This document shows, piece by piece, positions 55,048 through 63,686 of a stretch of 64,000 bases of DNA (its first letter is position 1; every line of letters starts with the position of its first letter). The stretch spans positions 1-64,000 of the forward strand of contig WFVA01000098.1 of the NCBI GenBank assembly GCA_015491895.1, read 5' to 3'. This DNA comes from Albidovulum sp. Its GTDB lineage: Bacteria; Pseudomonadota; Alphaproteobacteria; Rhodobacterales; Rhodobacteraceae. A program made the translations under genes and the position numbers. The notes below the pieces were generated by a model. The model was not told the DNA's origin. It worked only from the letters and a program-made list of their open reading frames with translations, and ran no database searches.

Positions 55048-56205
55048 ATGAAAGACGTGAATTTCGATGAATATGAAGTGGGCTACAACATCCCCGCCAA
55101 GCCGGGAATGGACGAGGCCGATATCCAGACGCCCTGCCTGATCGTGGACATGGATCAGCTCGAGCGCAACCTCGACAAGATGCAGGCGGATGCCGATGCC
55201 ATGGGCGTGCGCCTGCGGGTGCACGGGAAGATGCACAAATCCGCCGATATCGCGAAGATGCAGATCGAGCGCGGCGCCTGCGGAATCTGCTGCCAGAAGG
55301 TCAGTGAGGCAGAAGCCTTCGCGCGCGAGGGGATCAGGGATATCCTGGTATCCAACCAGGTGCGCGATCCCGCCAAGATCGATCGCCTTGCCCGCCTTCC
55401 GAAGCTCGGCGCGCGCGCGATTGTCTGTGTGGACGATATCGCCAATGTGGCCGATCTTTCCGAAGCGGCCGAAAGGCATGGCACCGAGATCGAGTGCCTT
55501 GTGGAGATCGATTGCGGCGCCGGGCGCTGCGGCGTAACCGAAACGGCGGATGTGGTCGAGATCGCAAAGGCGATCGACGCGGCGCCGGGGCTGAAATTTT
55601 CCGGCATTCAGGCCTATCAGGGCGCGATGCAGCACCTCGATGAATATGAGGAGCGCAAGAAGAAGATCGATATCGCTGTGGCGATGGTGAAGGATGCTGT
55701 GGAGGCGCTGAAAGCCGAGGGTCTGGAGTGCGATATCATCGGCGGCGGCGGCACCGGCAGCTACTATTTCGAGGGCGAATCCGGTGTCTATAACGAGCTT
55801 CAATGCGGCTCCTACGCCTTCATGGATGCCGATTACGGCCGCATCCTTGACGAAAACGGCGTGCCGATCAGCGAAAGCCAGTTTGGCTCCTCGCTCTTTC
55901 TGCTCACCTCGGTGATGAGCCATGCAAAGCCCGACAAGGCCGTGGTGGATGCGGGCCTGAAGGCGCAATCGGTGGATTCGGGCCTGCCCAAGGTGCACGG
56001 GATCGAGGGCGTGGAATATGTGAAATGCTCCGACGAACACGGCGTGATCGCCGATCCCGAGGGCAAGCTTGCGATCAACCAGAAGATCAGGCTCATCCCC
56101 GGCCACTGTGATCCCACCTGCAACGTGCACGACTGGTATGTGCTGGTGCGTGGCGGGAAGGTCGAGGATGTGATTCCGGTTACTGCGCGGGGGCTCGCAT
56201 ACTGA
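55048..56205 (+). CDS. bhcC: beta-Hydroxyaspartate aldolase BhcC
   Basis: BhcC joins glycine and glyoxylate to beta-hydroxyaspartate. The 385-residue product belongs to the D-threonine aldolase/DSD1 fold-III PLP group: TPCLIVDMDQLERNLDKM, RVHGKMHKSADIAKMQIE with the PLP lysine, CLVEIDCGAGRCGV, and a C-terminal metal site in PGHCDPTCNVHDWYV (H and C residues). ATG 55048 has GGGAGGAG upstream; the frame opens earlier at 55024 but inside bhcB. It overlaps bhcD by one base (TGATG). Confidence 0.95.
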   Translation: MKDVNFDEYEVGYNIPAKPGMDEADIQTPCLIVDMDQLERNLDKMQADADAMGVRLRVHGKMHKSADIAKMQIERGACGICCQKVSEAEAFAREGIRDILVSNQVRDPAKIDRLARLPKLGARAIVCVDDIANVADLSEAAERHGTEIECLVEIDCGAGRCGVTETADVVEIAKAIDAAPGLKFSGIQAYQGAMQHLDEYEERKKKIDIAVAMVKDAVEALKAEGLECDIIGGGGTGSYYFEGESGVYNELQCGSYAFMDADYGRILDENGVPISESQFGSSLFLLTSVMSHAKPDKAVVDAGLKAQSVDSGLPKVHGIEGVEYVKCSDEHGVIADPEGKLAINQKIRLIPGHCDPTCNVHDWYVLVRGGKVEDVIPVTARGLAY

Positions 56206-57170
56206 TGCTGATCGTGAATGAGGAAACCTGCCGGAAGGTCATGACGCGCCCTGCGGCCTATGATGCTGTCGAGGCGGTGTTCGGAGCCATGGCGCGGGGG
56301 GATGCGCGCAATTTTCCCGTGGTGCGCGAGGCGATTGGCCATGCGGATGCACTTTACGGCTTCAAATCGGGCTTTGACCGCGCTTCGCTGGTGCTTGGCG
56401 TGAAGGCCGGGGGCTACTGGCCGCACAACGCGGAGAAGGGGCTGACGAACCATCAATCGACGGTGTTTCTCTTCGATCCCGATACCGGGCGGCTTTCGGC
56501 CCTTGTGGGCGGCAATTATCTCACGGCCCTGCGCACGGCGGCGGCCAGTGCTATTTCCATCAATCACCTGGCGCGCAGAGATGTGAAGGTGCTGGGCATG
56601 GTAGGGGCAGGGCATCAATCGGCCTTCCAGCTGCGGGCAGCTGCCGAGCAGCGCGATTTCGAGCGCGTCGTGGCCTGGAATTATCACCCCGAGATGCTGC
56701 CGGCGCTTGGCAAGGTGGCCGAAGAGCTCGGCCTGCCTTTCGAGGCGGTTTCGCGCGAGGCGCTGGGGGCCGAGGCCGATGTGATCATCACCATCACCTC
56801 CGCCCATGAGCCGCTTCTGATGCAGGAGTGGATCCGCCCCGGCACCCATATCGCCTGCATGGGCACCGATACCGCCGGCAAGCAGGAGCTGGACCCGGCG
56901 ATCTTTGCATCCGCCACCGTGTTTACCGACGAGGTGGAGCAGTCGATAAGTATCGGCGAGGCCCAGCATGCCATCGCCCGGGGGCTGATCCGGCCCGAGG
57001 ATATCACCCCGATCGGCGCTGTCATAAATGGCGATCATCCGGGGCGGCGTTCGGAGGATGAAATCACCGTGTTCGATGGCACCGGGGTGGGGCTTCAGGA
57101 TCTCGCAGTGGCATGGGCAGCAGCGCAGGCCGCGCAGGAACAGGGCATTTCGGAGGAAATTGTGCTATGA
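56205..57170 (+). CDS. bhcD: Iminosuccinate reductase BhcD
   Basis: BhcD reduces iminosuccinate to aspartate with NAD(P)H, closing the cycle. The 321-residue product is of the ornithine cyclodeaminase/mu-crystallin family: GGNYLTALRTAAASAIS, the Rossmann loop MVGAGHQSAFQLRAAAE, ITITSAHEPLL and HIACMGTDTAGKQELDP. The start shares one base with the bhcC stop. With BhcA-C it gives net oxaloacetate from two glyoxylate, letting the cell live on glycolate and similar C2 compounds. Confidence 0.95.
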   Translation: MLIVNEETCRKVMTRPAAYDAVEAVFGAMARGDARNFPVVREAIGHADALYGFKSGFDRASLVLGVKAGGYWPHNAEKGLTNHQSTVFLFDPDTGRLSALVGGNYLTALRTAAASAISINHLARRDVKVLGMVGAGHQSAFQLRAAAEQRDFERVVAWNYHPEMLPALGKVAEELGLPFEAVSREALGAEADVIITITSAHEPLLMQEWIRPGTHIACMGTDTAGKQELDPAIFASATVFTDEVEQSISIGEAQHAIARGLIRPEDITPIGAVINGDHPGRRSEDEITVFDGTGVGLQDLAVAWAAAQAAQEQGISEEIVL

Positions 57171-57308
57171 AACAGGAAATCCCCGCTTCGCGCTAGCGAA
57201 AGGGGGCGGAAGGCTCCACCGGAAATCCTGATCATTCGGAAGAGGGAGCCGGCGGCCTGGACCGAAAAGCCGGGACACGGCCGCAGTTCAACCAACAAGG
57301 AGGAAACC

Positions 57309-58409
57309 ATGACCATGAAAACCAATCGACGCGATTTTCTGCTGAAAACCGCAGGCGCAGCCGCCGCAGGCACTCTTGCCGCGCCGGCCATTGCCAATGC
57401 CCAGGCGAAAACCATCACCTGGAAGGTCCAGACCTCATGGCCCGGCGGCATCGGGCTGCAGATCTTCAAGGATTGGTGTGCGTCCATCAAGGAGAAATCC
57501 GGCGGCGAGATGGAATTCATTCCCTTCGGCGCCAAGGATGTGGTGGGGGATTTCCAGCTTTTCGATGCCGTGAAGAACGGCGTGCTCGATGCGATGAACC
57601 CCTTCACCCTTTACTGGGCAGGCCGGATCCCGGCCTCGGTATTTCTCAGCTCCTATCCGCTCGGCCTTCGTCAGCCGGGGGAATGGGATGTGTTCTATTA
57701 TGGGCTCGGCGGGCTCGACATGGCGCGTGAGCTTTTTGCCCGCGAGGGGATGTATTACGTGGGGCCGATCCAGCATGGCCCGAACATCATCCATTCCAAG
57801 GTGCCGATCCGCTCGATCGATGATTTCCGCGGACGCAAGATGCGCCTTCCCGGAGGCATGGTGGCCGAGGTATTCCAGGCGCTGGGCGCGAAAACCACGC
57901 TTCTGCCCGGCTCCGAGATCTTCCCCGCGCTCGAGAAGGGCACGATCGACGTGGCCGACTACGTGGGTCCGGCGATCAACTATGCGCTCGGCTTCAGCCA
58001 GGTCACGAAATACGTGGTGCTTGGCCCTCCGGGCTTCATGAGCGTCTATCAGCCGGTGGATCTGATGGACCTCACCGTGGGCATGAAATCCTGGGAGGCT
58101 CTGCCCGATGATCTGAAGAGCTTCGTGGAAATGGAGGTGCATTCCTATTCCGACATGCACCATGCGAAGATCCAGCAGGCCGATCAGGAGGCCTGGAAGA
58201 AGTTCGCGGAGGATGGCACGGAAGTGACCCGCCTCAGCGAGGACGATATCGAGGCCATGACGGAGATCGCCGTGCCGATCTGGTTCAAATGGGCCAACAA
58301 GGACAAGGACGCGGCGCGGGTCTTCAAGACGCAGCTCGATTACATGATGTCGCCCTCGCTCGGCTATGTGACGGAAGACATGATCGAAGGCTACGAACTC
58401 GACCTCTGA
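57309..58409 (+). CDS. dctP: TRAP transporter substrate-binding protein (DctP/TakP-like)
   Basis: A 366-residue periplasmic binding protein with a twin-arginine-type signal (NRRDFLLKTAGAAAAGTLAAP). The TRAP pattern is seen in PGGIGLQIFKDWCASIKEKSGG, GRKMRLPGGMVAEVFQALGA with the Arg that binds the ligand carboxylate, and GSEIFPALEKGTIDVADYVGP. This resembles the TakP subgroup, which binds alpha-keto acids. AAGGAGG sits 5 bases before the ATG. The gene lies 138 bases after bhcD; a weak hairpin is at 57181-57205. A substrate related to glyoxylate or keto acids is inferred from position. Confidence 0.93.
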   Translation: MTMKTNRRDFLLKTAGAAAAGTLAAPAIANAQAKTITWKVQTSWPGGIGLQIFKDWCASIKEKSGGEMEFIPFGAKDVVGDFQLFDAVKNGVLDAMNPFTLYWAGRIPASVFLSSYPLGLRQPGEWDVFYYGLGGLDMARELFAREGMYYVGPIQHGPNIIHSKVPIRSIDDFRGRKMRLPGGMVAEVFQALGAKTTLLPGSEIFPALEKGTIDVADYVGPAINYALGFSQVTKYVVLGPPGFMSVYQPVDLMDLTVGMKSWEALPDDLKSFVEMEVHSYSDMHHAKIQQADQEAWKKFAEDGTEVTRLSEDDIEAMTEIAVPIWFKWANKDKDAARVFKTQLDYMMSPSLGYVTEDMIEGYELDL

Positions 58410-58481
58410 TCGCCCTCCCGCCCGGGGCAGGCCTCGGGCGGGACCACTTGCCATTTCGCATCTTGCTCACGGGAGTTCCTC

Positions 58482-59702
58482 ATGCCGAGCGTCAATTTCG
58501 TGTTGCCGCACTGGCTTTACTGGTCAGGGCTCGTCATCTTTCCGCTTGTGGCCATGTACATGGCGCGCCGTCCGCAACCGCCACGGGGCTCGCGCAGCCT
58601 CGGGATCGCCTATTTCATCTGGCTTGTGGGGGGCATGTTCGGCTTTCACAGGCTTTATCTGAAGAATCGCTGGGGTTTTCTCTACTGGCCGCTCTTCGCG
58701 CTCATCCTCTATGCCAACGGTATCCAGCGGGAGGCGCGTGTGGCCTATTCGGATGCGGTGGCCGCCGTGCAGGGGATCGAGGGAGCCACGGCGCGCAATG
58801 AAACGCGGATACGCAAATCCGAGGATATCATTGAAAAAGCGCGCGCGAAGCTCGCGGAGCTGCCAGCCGGCGAAGAGAGCGAATCCGCCAGGGCGCGTCA
58901 GGAGCGCAAGATCGCCAAGGCCGAAAAGGCAATCGCCGGCGCCCGGGAGAAACTTGCCGCGCTTGCAAGGGAAGCGGAAGAGCTGAAACCCAGGTTGGAA
59001 GCCGCCGCAGCCGAGCGGCAGCGCTGGTCGGATATTGCCTGGTGGGCGTTCATCGCCATTGCTGCCTTCATGGCGGTGGATTTCTTCCTCATCCCCTCGA
59101 TGCTGAAATCTGCGCTCAGGAAGCTGGAGCGGGAGCCACCCGATGAAATCGAGCGCGAGCTTCTCAAGGATGACAAGGTGTATGTCGGCACCGGGCTTGC
59201 CGGCGTCATCGATCGCATTTCGCTGTTTGCCGGCGAGTTCGTCGCCTACTGGTCGGTGATCGCGGTGTTCGCCTATTATTACGAGGTGATGGTGCGCTAT
59301 GTGTTCAATTCTCCCACGAACTGGGCACATGAGGCGATGTTCCTGATGTTCGGGATGCAGTATCTGATTGCCGGCGCCTATGCGATGCTGACCGAAAGCC
59401 ATGTGCGGGTGGATATCTTCTACGCCAATTTCAGCCCCCGCGCCAAAGCGATCGTGGATCTCATGACATCCGTATTCTTCTTCATATTCGCCTTCACGCT
59501 TCTGTGGACAGGCTGGATCTTCGCCAGCGATTCCATCCATCAGAACGAGGTGAGCTTCACCGAATGGGGAATCCAGTACTGGCCCGTCAAGATCACCATC
59601 GTGATCGGCGGCGGCCTGCTGATCCTGCAGGGCATTTCCGAAGTGATGAAGGATATTGCCACAGTTCTGAACCCGGAGAGGAGGGCTGAAAATGGGGCTT
59701 GA
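58482..59702 (+). CDS. dctQ: TRAP transporter small permease fused to TM2 domain and coiled coil
   Basis: Small TRAP permeases are normally 160-200 residues; this one has 406. Residues 1-83 contain membrane segments and a TM2-domain pattern (FIWLVGGMFGFHRLYLKN, G-x-x-G-x-H-R-x-Y). Residues 84-183 are charged, Ala/Glu/Lys/Arg-rich and read as a coiled coil (KIAKAEKAIAGAREKLAALA). Another helix follows at 184-208 (IAWWAFIAIAAFMAVDFFLI). The DctQ domain proper spans about 232-400 with AHEAMFLMFGMQYLIAGAYAM and ESHVRVDIFY. It is translationally linked to dctM by an 11-base overlap. The role of the extra module is unknown. Confidence 0.9.
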   Translation: MPSVNFVLPHWLYWSGLVIFPLVAMYMARRPQPPRGSRSLGIAYFIWLVGGMFGFHRLYLKNRWGFLYWPLFALILYANGIQREARVAYSDAVAAVQGIEGATARNETRIRKSEDIIEKARAKLAELPAGEESESARARQERKIAKAEKAIAGAREKLAALAREAEELKPRLEAAAAERQRWSDIAWWAFIAIAAFMAVDFFLIPSMLKSALRKLEREPPDEIERELLKDDKVYVGTGLAGVIDRISLFAGEFVAYWSVIAVFAYYYEVMVRYVFNSPTNWAHEAMFLMFGMQYLIAGAYAMLTESHVRVDIFYANFSPRAKAIVDLMTSVFFFIFAFTLLWTGWIFASDSIHQNEVSFTEWGIQYWPVKITIVIGGGLLILQGISEVMKDIATVLNPERRAENGA

Positions 59703-61017
59703 AATCGGCATTGGGTGGCTCACCCTCATTATGTTCGGTTCGCTGCTCGTCCTGCTTATGGCCGGACTGCCGCTTGCCTTCGTCACCGGCGGGCTTGCGG
59801 TGGTGTTCCTCTTCATCCTGGGAGACATGGACACGCTCAACATCGTGCCAAGCCGCATCTTCCCGCTGATGACGGATTACCAGCTTTCGGCCATCCCGCT
59901 CTTCATCTTCATGGCGGCGATGCTGGAACGCGCCGGGATCATCAAGGACATGTTCGATGTGATCTACAAGCTCCTCGGAGGCCTGCGCGGCGGGCTGGCC
60001 TCGGCAACGATCATCGCCTCCACCATCCTTGCGGCGATGGTGGGCGTGATCGGTGCGGCGGTCGTCACCATGGGCATCATCGCGCTGCCGGCCATGCTGG
60101 AGCGAAAATACGATCCCAAGATCGCCATGGGCTCGATCATGGCCGGGGGCACGCTCGGGATCCTGATCCCGCCCTCGATCCTTGCCATCATCTATGCGGT
60201 GGTGGCCGAGCAGTCGGTGGGCGAGTTGTTCATCGGCGCGGTGATCCCGGGGCTGATGCTCTCGGGGCTTTACATCCTCTATGTTACGGTCCGCTGCTAT
60301 ATGAACCCGGAGCTCGGGCCTCCGATCCCGGAAAAAGAGCGCATCGGTTTTCGCGAGAAGCTTGCGCTGCTGCGCAAGATGGGTGCTCCGATCACCCTGA
60401 TCTTCGTGGTGTTCGCAACCCTCTTTTCCGGTGCGGCAACACCTGTGGAGGCGGCCGGGATCGGCACGTTCGGCTCCTTCATGGTGGCGGCGCTGCACGG
60501 CCAGCTCGATTGGCGCACGGTGCGCGAGGCCTGCCTCACCACGCTGAAAGCCTCTGCCATGGTGATCTGGATCATGTTCGGCGCCACGATATTCGTGGGG
60601 CTCTATGTGCTCGAGGGTGGTCAGCAGTTCGTGACCGGGGCGCTTGATGCCACGGGGCTGGGGCGCTGGGGGATCCTGATCCTGATGATGGTGATCCTTG
60701 TCATTCTCGGCATGTTTCTCGACTGGGTCGGGATCCTGCTGCTGGCAGTGCCGATCTTCGTGCCGATCATCAAGGATCTCGGCTTCGATCCTCTGTGGTT
60801 CGGGGTGCTTTACCTTGTCAACATGCAGATGAGCTTTCTCTCGCCGCCGTTCGGCTACGCGCTCTTCTACCTGCGCGGCGTGGCGCCGCCGGAAATTCCG
60901 ATGTCGGACATCTTCAGATCGGCGCTTCCCTTCCTGGCGCTGCAGCTTCTGGGCCTGATCCTGTGCATGGTCTTCCCCGAGCTGATCACCTGGCTGCCAC
61001 GTCTCGTCTATGGCTGA
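59692..61017 (+). CDS. dctM: TRAP transporter large permease DctM
   Basis: The ion-coupled channel subunit of the TRAP transporter, 441 residues with about 12-13 hydrophobic helices. Characteristic stretches are IPLFIFMAAMLERAGI, GGTLGILIPPSILAIIYAVV, GAATPVEAAGIGTFGSFM (family-wide E-A-A region) and MQMSFLSPPFGYALFYLRG. GGAGAGGAGGG lies 8 bases before ATG 59692, inside dctQ. Sodium coupling is usual for the family. A clear hairpin terminator follows. Confidence 0.96.
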   Translation: MGLEIGIGWLTLIMFGSLLVLLMAGLPLAFVTGGLAVVFLFILGDMDTLNIVPSRIFPLMTDYQLSAIPLFIFMAAMLERAGIIKDMFDVIYKLLGGLRGGLASATIIASTILAAMVGVIGAAVVTMGIIALPAMLERKYDPKIAMGSIMAGGTLGILIPPSILAIIYAVVAEQSVGELFIGAVIPGLMLSGLYILYVTVRCYMNPELGPPIPEKERIGFREKLALLRKMGAPITLIFVVFATLFSGAATPVEAAGIGTFGSFMVAALHGQLDWRTVREACLTTLKASAMVIWIMFGATIFVGLYVLEGGQQFVTGALDATGLGRWGILILMMVILVILGMFLDWVGILLLAVPIFVPIIKDLGFDPLWFGVLYLVNMQMSFLSPPFGYALFYLRGVAPPEIPMSDIFRSALPFLALQLLGLILCMVFPELITWLPRLVYG

Positions 61018-61034
61018 GGGGATCATCAGATAAA

Positions 61035-61069
61035 GATGAAGGCGGGCCATCCTGCGGCCCGCCTTCATC
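61035..61069 (+). terminator. Terminator hairpin after dctM
   Basis: GATGAAGGCGGGCC (61035-61048) and GGCCCGCCTTCATC (61056-61069) form a perfect 14-base stem with a 7-base loop, 18 bases after the dctM stop. The following bases (AATTTCCG) have only a short T run. Confidence 0.8.
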
Positions 61070-61174
61070 AATTTCCGTTCACGTCAGTGCATCCCCATTT
61101 CATGCCTTCTGCTCCAAAGGCTTGACCCTCGGGCCTTTCATGGGCACCTATGGCTTGTAGTGCAGGAGCAGACA

Positions 61175-61894
61175 GTGGACGAGAAGGACAGCGCAGAAAA
61201 AGGCCGCTCCACCCCCTCTCACGCCCGGACAGGCAATCGCGTGGTGGTGCTGGGGGTCGTGGCGATCGTGATGATCCTGCTCGTGGCCGCGGCCGTGCTT
61301 TTCTACAATCTGCCCGATGCGAATGAATTCAATGATCGTGTCGAGCAGATATTCGTGGAGAATGACGATCTCACTTCCGGCGCCGAGATCAAGCTTCTCG
61401 AGATCCTCGCCCAATCGGGCACGGTTTTCGCCGAAACCCTGGCCTCCTATCGCTTCGTGATCTTCGTGCTTCTGGTATTTGCCACCGCGCTTCTGGTGGC
61501 GGCGCTGGTTTTCCTGCTCACCATCATCAGCCTCAATCGCCGCATGAGCGAGATCGAGCGCAAGGGGATCGATGTTTCCTCGTTGCTGATCAGCCGCGAG
61601 GAAAATACCGTCTATCTCAACAATCTCGAACTGAAGCTCACCGAAGCCGCAATCGAGACGCTCTCGGTGCTCGCCGAAGCGCGCATGGATGACGAGGTGC
61701 TTTCCGGCGCCGAGATCGAGGCGATGATCTCCGGGCGTGATCCCTCCGAATGCGAGGAAGCCGCGGGCGCAACCCGCATCAAGCGCCTGCGCGACAGCCT
61801 CGGCAATCAACTGGTCAGCGAACTTCTGGTGAAGAACATCGCGCGGCGCGGCTACATGCTGGCGATCGACAAGGACGTGATCCGTATGGTCTGA
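61175..61894 (+). CDS. Membrane protein with C-terminal OmpR-like winged helix (unknown)
   Basis: A 239-residue protein with no name known to me. It has two membrane helices: residues about 21-45 (VLGVVAIVMILLVAAAVLFY) and 92-119 (FVIFVLLVFATALLVAALVF), flanking a 45-residue loop. Residues 145-239 read like the DNA-binding domain of OmpR/ToxR proteins: LNNLELKLTEAAIETLSVLAE, then IKRLRDSLGNQLVSELLVKN and ARRGYMLAID, the 'RGxGYxL' wing. ToxR has the opposite order (HTH first). GTG 61175 was chosen since AGGAG is 6 bases upstream; GTG 61160 is the alternative. The tRNA-Arg lies 10 bases after the stop on the other strand. Confidence 0.8.
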   Translation: MDEKDSAEKGRSTPSHARTGNRVVVLGVVAIVMILLVAAAVLFYNLPDANEFNDRVEQIFVENDDLTSGAEIKLLEILAQSGTVFAETLASYRFVIFVLLVFATALLVAALVFLLTIISLNRRMSEIERKGIDVSSLLISREENTVYLNNLELKLTEAAIETLSVLAEARMDDEVLSGAEIEAMISGRDPSECEEAAGATRIKRLRDSLGNQLVSELLVKNIARRGYMLAIDKDVIRMV

Positions 61895-61904
61895 GCGCCG
61901 GCGC

Positions 61905-61981
61905 TGGCGACCCCGAGAGGATTCGAACCTCTGACCTACCGCTTAGGAGGCGGTCGCTCTATCCTGCTGAGCTACGGGGCC
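61905..61981 (-). tRNA. tRNA-Arg (anticodon CCT)
   Basis: A 77-base cloverleaf on the minus strand with encoded CCA. The acceptor arm GGCCCCG pairs with CGGGGTC (one G-T), the anticodon arm ACCGCCTCCTAAGCGGT gives CCT, and the T arm has GAGGTTCGAATCCTC. Confidence 0.97.
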
Positions 61982-62114
61982 GTGCCCGCGTTTTCGCGGG
62001 AATTCATCCCGAGATCAACCGTTTTCCTTCATTGCAGCCGCCCTGCCCTTTGACATTGCGGAGCCGCCCGATATTAGGAAATCAGCCCAGTATTGAACCA
62101 GCGGGATAGAGATC

Positions 62115-63185
62115 TTGGCACAGCCCCCCCGTAACAGGCGCCGCCGTACGCTCACGCTTCGCGATGTTTCGGAAGCATCCGGCGTGAGCGAGATGACGGT
62201 CAGCCGCGTCCTGCGCAACAGTGGCGACGTATCGGAGAAGACCCGCGCCAGGGTGATGGAGGCGGCGCGCGCGCTGGGCTATGTGCCCAACAAGATCGCC
62301 GGCGCGCTGGCCTCGCAGCGCGTCAATCTCGTGGGGGTGATCGTGCCCTCGCTCTCCAACATGGTTTTCCCCGAGGTGATTTCGGGCATCTCCGAGGTGC
62401 TTGATGAAACGCCCCTTCAGCCGGTGATCGGCTTCACGGAATACCGCCCCGAGAAGGAGGAGCAGGTGCTTTTCGAGATGCTCTCCTGGCGGCCTTCGGG
62501 GATCATCATGGCCGGGCTCGAGCATTCCGAAGCCACACGCCGGATGCTCGAAGCAGCCGAGGCGCCTGTTGTCGAGATCATGGATGTGGATGGCGTGCCG
62601 GTGGATTTCGCGGTTGGCATCTCGCATCGCCGCGCCGGGCGCATGATGGCAGAGGCATTGATCGCCGAGGGGTATCGCAGGATCGGTTTTCTCGGCACGA
62701 AGATGCCGCTCGATCACAGGGCAAGAAAGCGCCTTGAGGGCTTTACCCAGGCGCTCGGAGAGGCGGGGCTTGAGGTGGCCGATCAGGAATTCTATGAAGG
62801 CGGTTCGTCGCTCGCCAAGGGGCGGGAGATGACGGCGCGCCTCCTCTCCCGCAGCCCGGATCTGGACTTTCTATACTATTCCAATGACATGATCGGCGCC
62901 GGCGGCCTTCTCTACTGCCTTGAGCAGGGGCTGGATGTGCCCGGACGGATCGGGCTTGCGGGCTTCAATGGCCTCGAGTTGATCGAGGGGCTCCCCCGGC
63001 GTCTCGCCACCATGGACGCCTGCCGGCGCGAAACCGGCCGCCGTGCTGCGGCCATCATCACAAGGCAAGCTCTTGGCGAGGTTGCCCCGGACATGGGGAT
63101 CGAGTGCGAGGGCGCCGCTACATGCGAAGGGCATGTCATCACGCTGGAGCCCAGGCTTCAGCCCGGAGATACGCTGCAGCGCTGA
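62115..63185 (+). CDS. LacI/GalR-family transcriptional regulator
   Basis: A 356-residue LacI-type repressor. The DNA-binding end is LTLRDVSEASGVSEMTVSRVLR with a hinge region KIAGALASQRVNLVGVIVPS. The sugar-binding core has GFTEYRPEKEEQVLF, ISHRRAGRMMAEAL, RIGFLGTKMP and YSNDMIGAGGLLYCLEQG. It most resembles GntR-type gluconate regulators, but the ligand is not certain. The start is TTG 62115, preceded by a GGGATAGAG purine stretch; no ATG fits the DNA-binding domain. No sugar catabolic gene is next to it within the window. Confidence 0.92.
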   Translation: MAQPPRNRRRRTLTLRDVSEASGVSEMTVSRVLRNSGDVSEKTRARVMEAARALGYVPNKIAGALASQRVNLVGVIVPSLSNMVFPEVISGISEVLDETPLQPVIGFTEYRPEKEEQVLFEMLSWRPSGIIMAGLEHSEATRRMLEAAEAPVVEIMDVDGVPVDFAVGISHRRAGRMMAEALIAEGYRRIGFLGTKMPLDHRARKRLEGFTQALGEAGLEVADQEFYEGGSSLAKGREMTARLLSRSPDLDFLYYSNDMIGAGGLLYCLEQGLDVPGRIGLAGFNGLELIEGLPRRLATMDACRRETGRRAAAIITRQALGEVAPDMGIECEGAATCEGHVITLEPRLQPGDTLQR

Positions 63186-63200
63186 TCTCTGCGGTGCGGA

Positions 63201-63509
63201 TCAGTATTTCAGGAAGAACTTTCCCGCCTGGGCCCGCTTTTCCTCAAGCCGTTCGGGGCCGAAGATCGAAAGAATATTGAGCAGTTCCCAGCCATCGGCG
63301 CCGATCCGCTTCTGGATGGTCGGCCTTGCCGCGGCCTTCGTGCAGGCGGCTTCGGGGAGCTCGACAACACCGTAATGAAGGCGCAGCGGATTGTTGCGCT
63401 TGGCCTTGTAATCGGCGTAGCAGGCCGCATCGGCAGCGGTGGCCACCGTCAGATTCATCGTGAGGATCACGGCCAGGGCGGCAAGGATGTGGAGCATATT
63501 CTTCGTCAT
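63201..63509 (-). CDS. Small secreted conserved hypothetical protein
   Basis: A 102-residue product with a signal peptide (LHILAALAVILTMNLTVATA, cleavage around ADA, residue 28). The mature part has two cysteines (ACYADYKAKR and EAACTKAA), likely a disulfide, and ends GPERLEEKRAQAGKFFLKY. I recall similar short exported proteins in Rhodobacterales, without known function. It converges on the LacI-type gene with 15 bases between the stops. Confidence 0.8.
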   Translation of the reverse strand: MTKNMLHILAALAVILTMNLTVATAADAACYADYKAKRNNPLRLHYGVVELPEAACTKAAARPTIQKRIGADGWELLNILSIFGPERLEEKRAQAGKFFLKY

Positions 63510-63686
63510 GCCCGCAACATGCGCGAAACGGAGCTGCTATTCAATAACAAGCCGCCGGCATAGTGCCGTTATCCGATAGCCGCCGGCCGATATTGCTTAA
63601 CTTCGCCAGCCGCAGCCATGCTTTCCCCATCGCCACCGGCAAGGCGCAAGCCGGGCCGGAAATCGAACAGGATAAGGAATTTCGCC

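Noticed and set aside
52859-56130. Long minus-strand frames across bhcA, bhcB and bhcC
   Set aside because: They follow the third-position GC pattern of the bhc genes and would need transcription against a well-supported operon.
57181-57205. Hairpin after bhcD as a terminator
   Set aside because: The stem TTCGC/GCGAA with flanking C and G runs is imperfect and has no T tract, so it was not listed as a feature.
61905-61981. tRNA-Arg as an integration site for a genomic island
   Set aside because: No integrase, no repeated tRNA 3' end and no change of gene content nearby could be seen.
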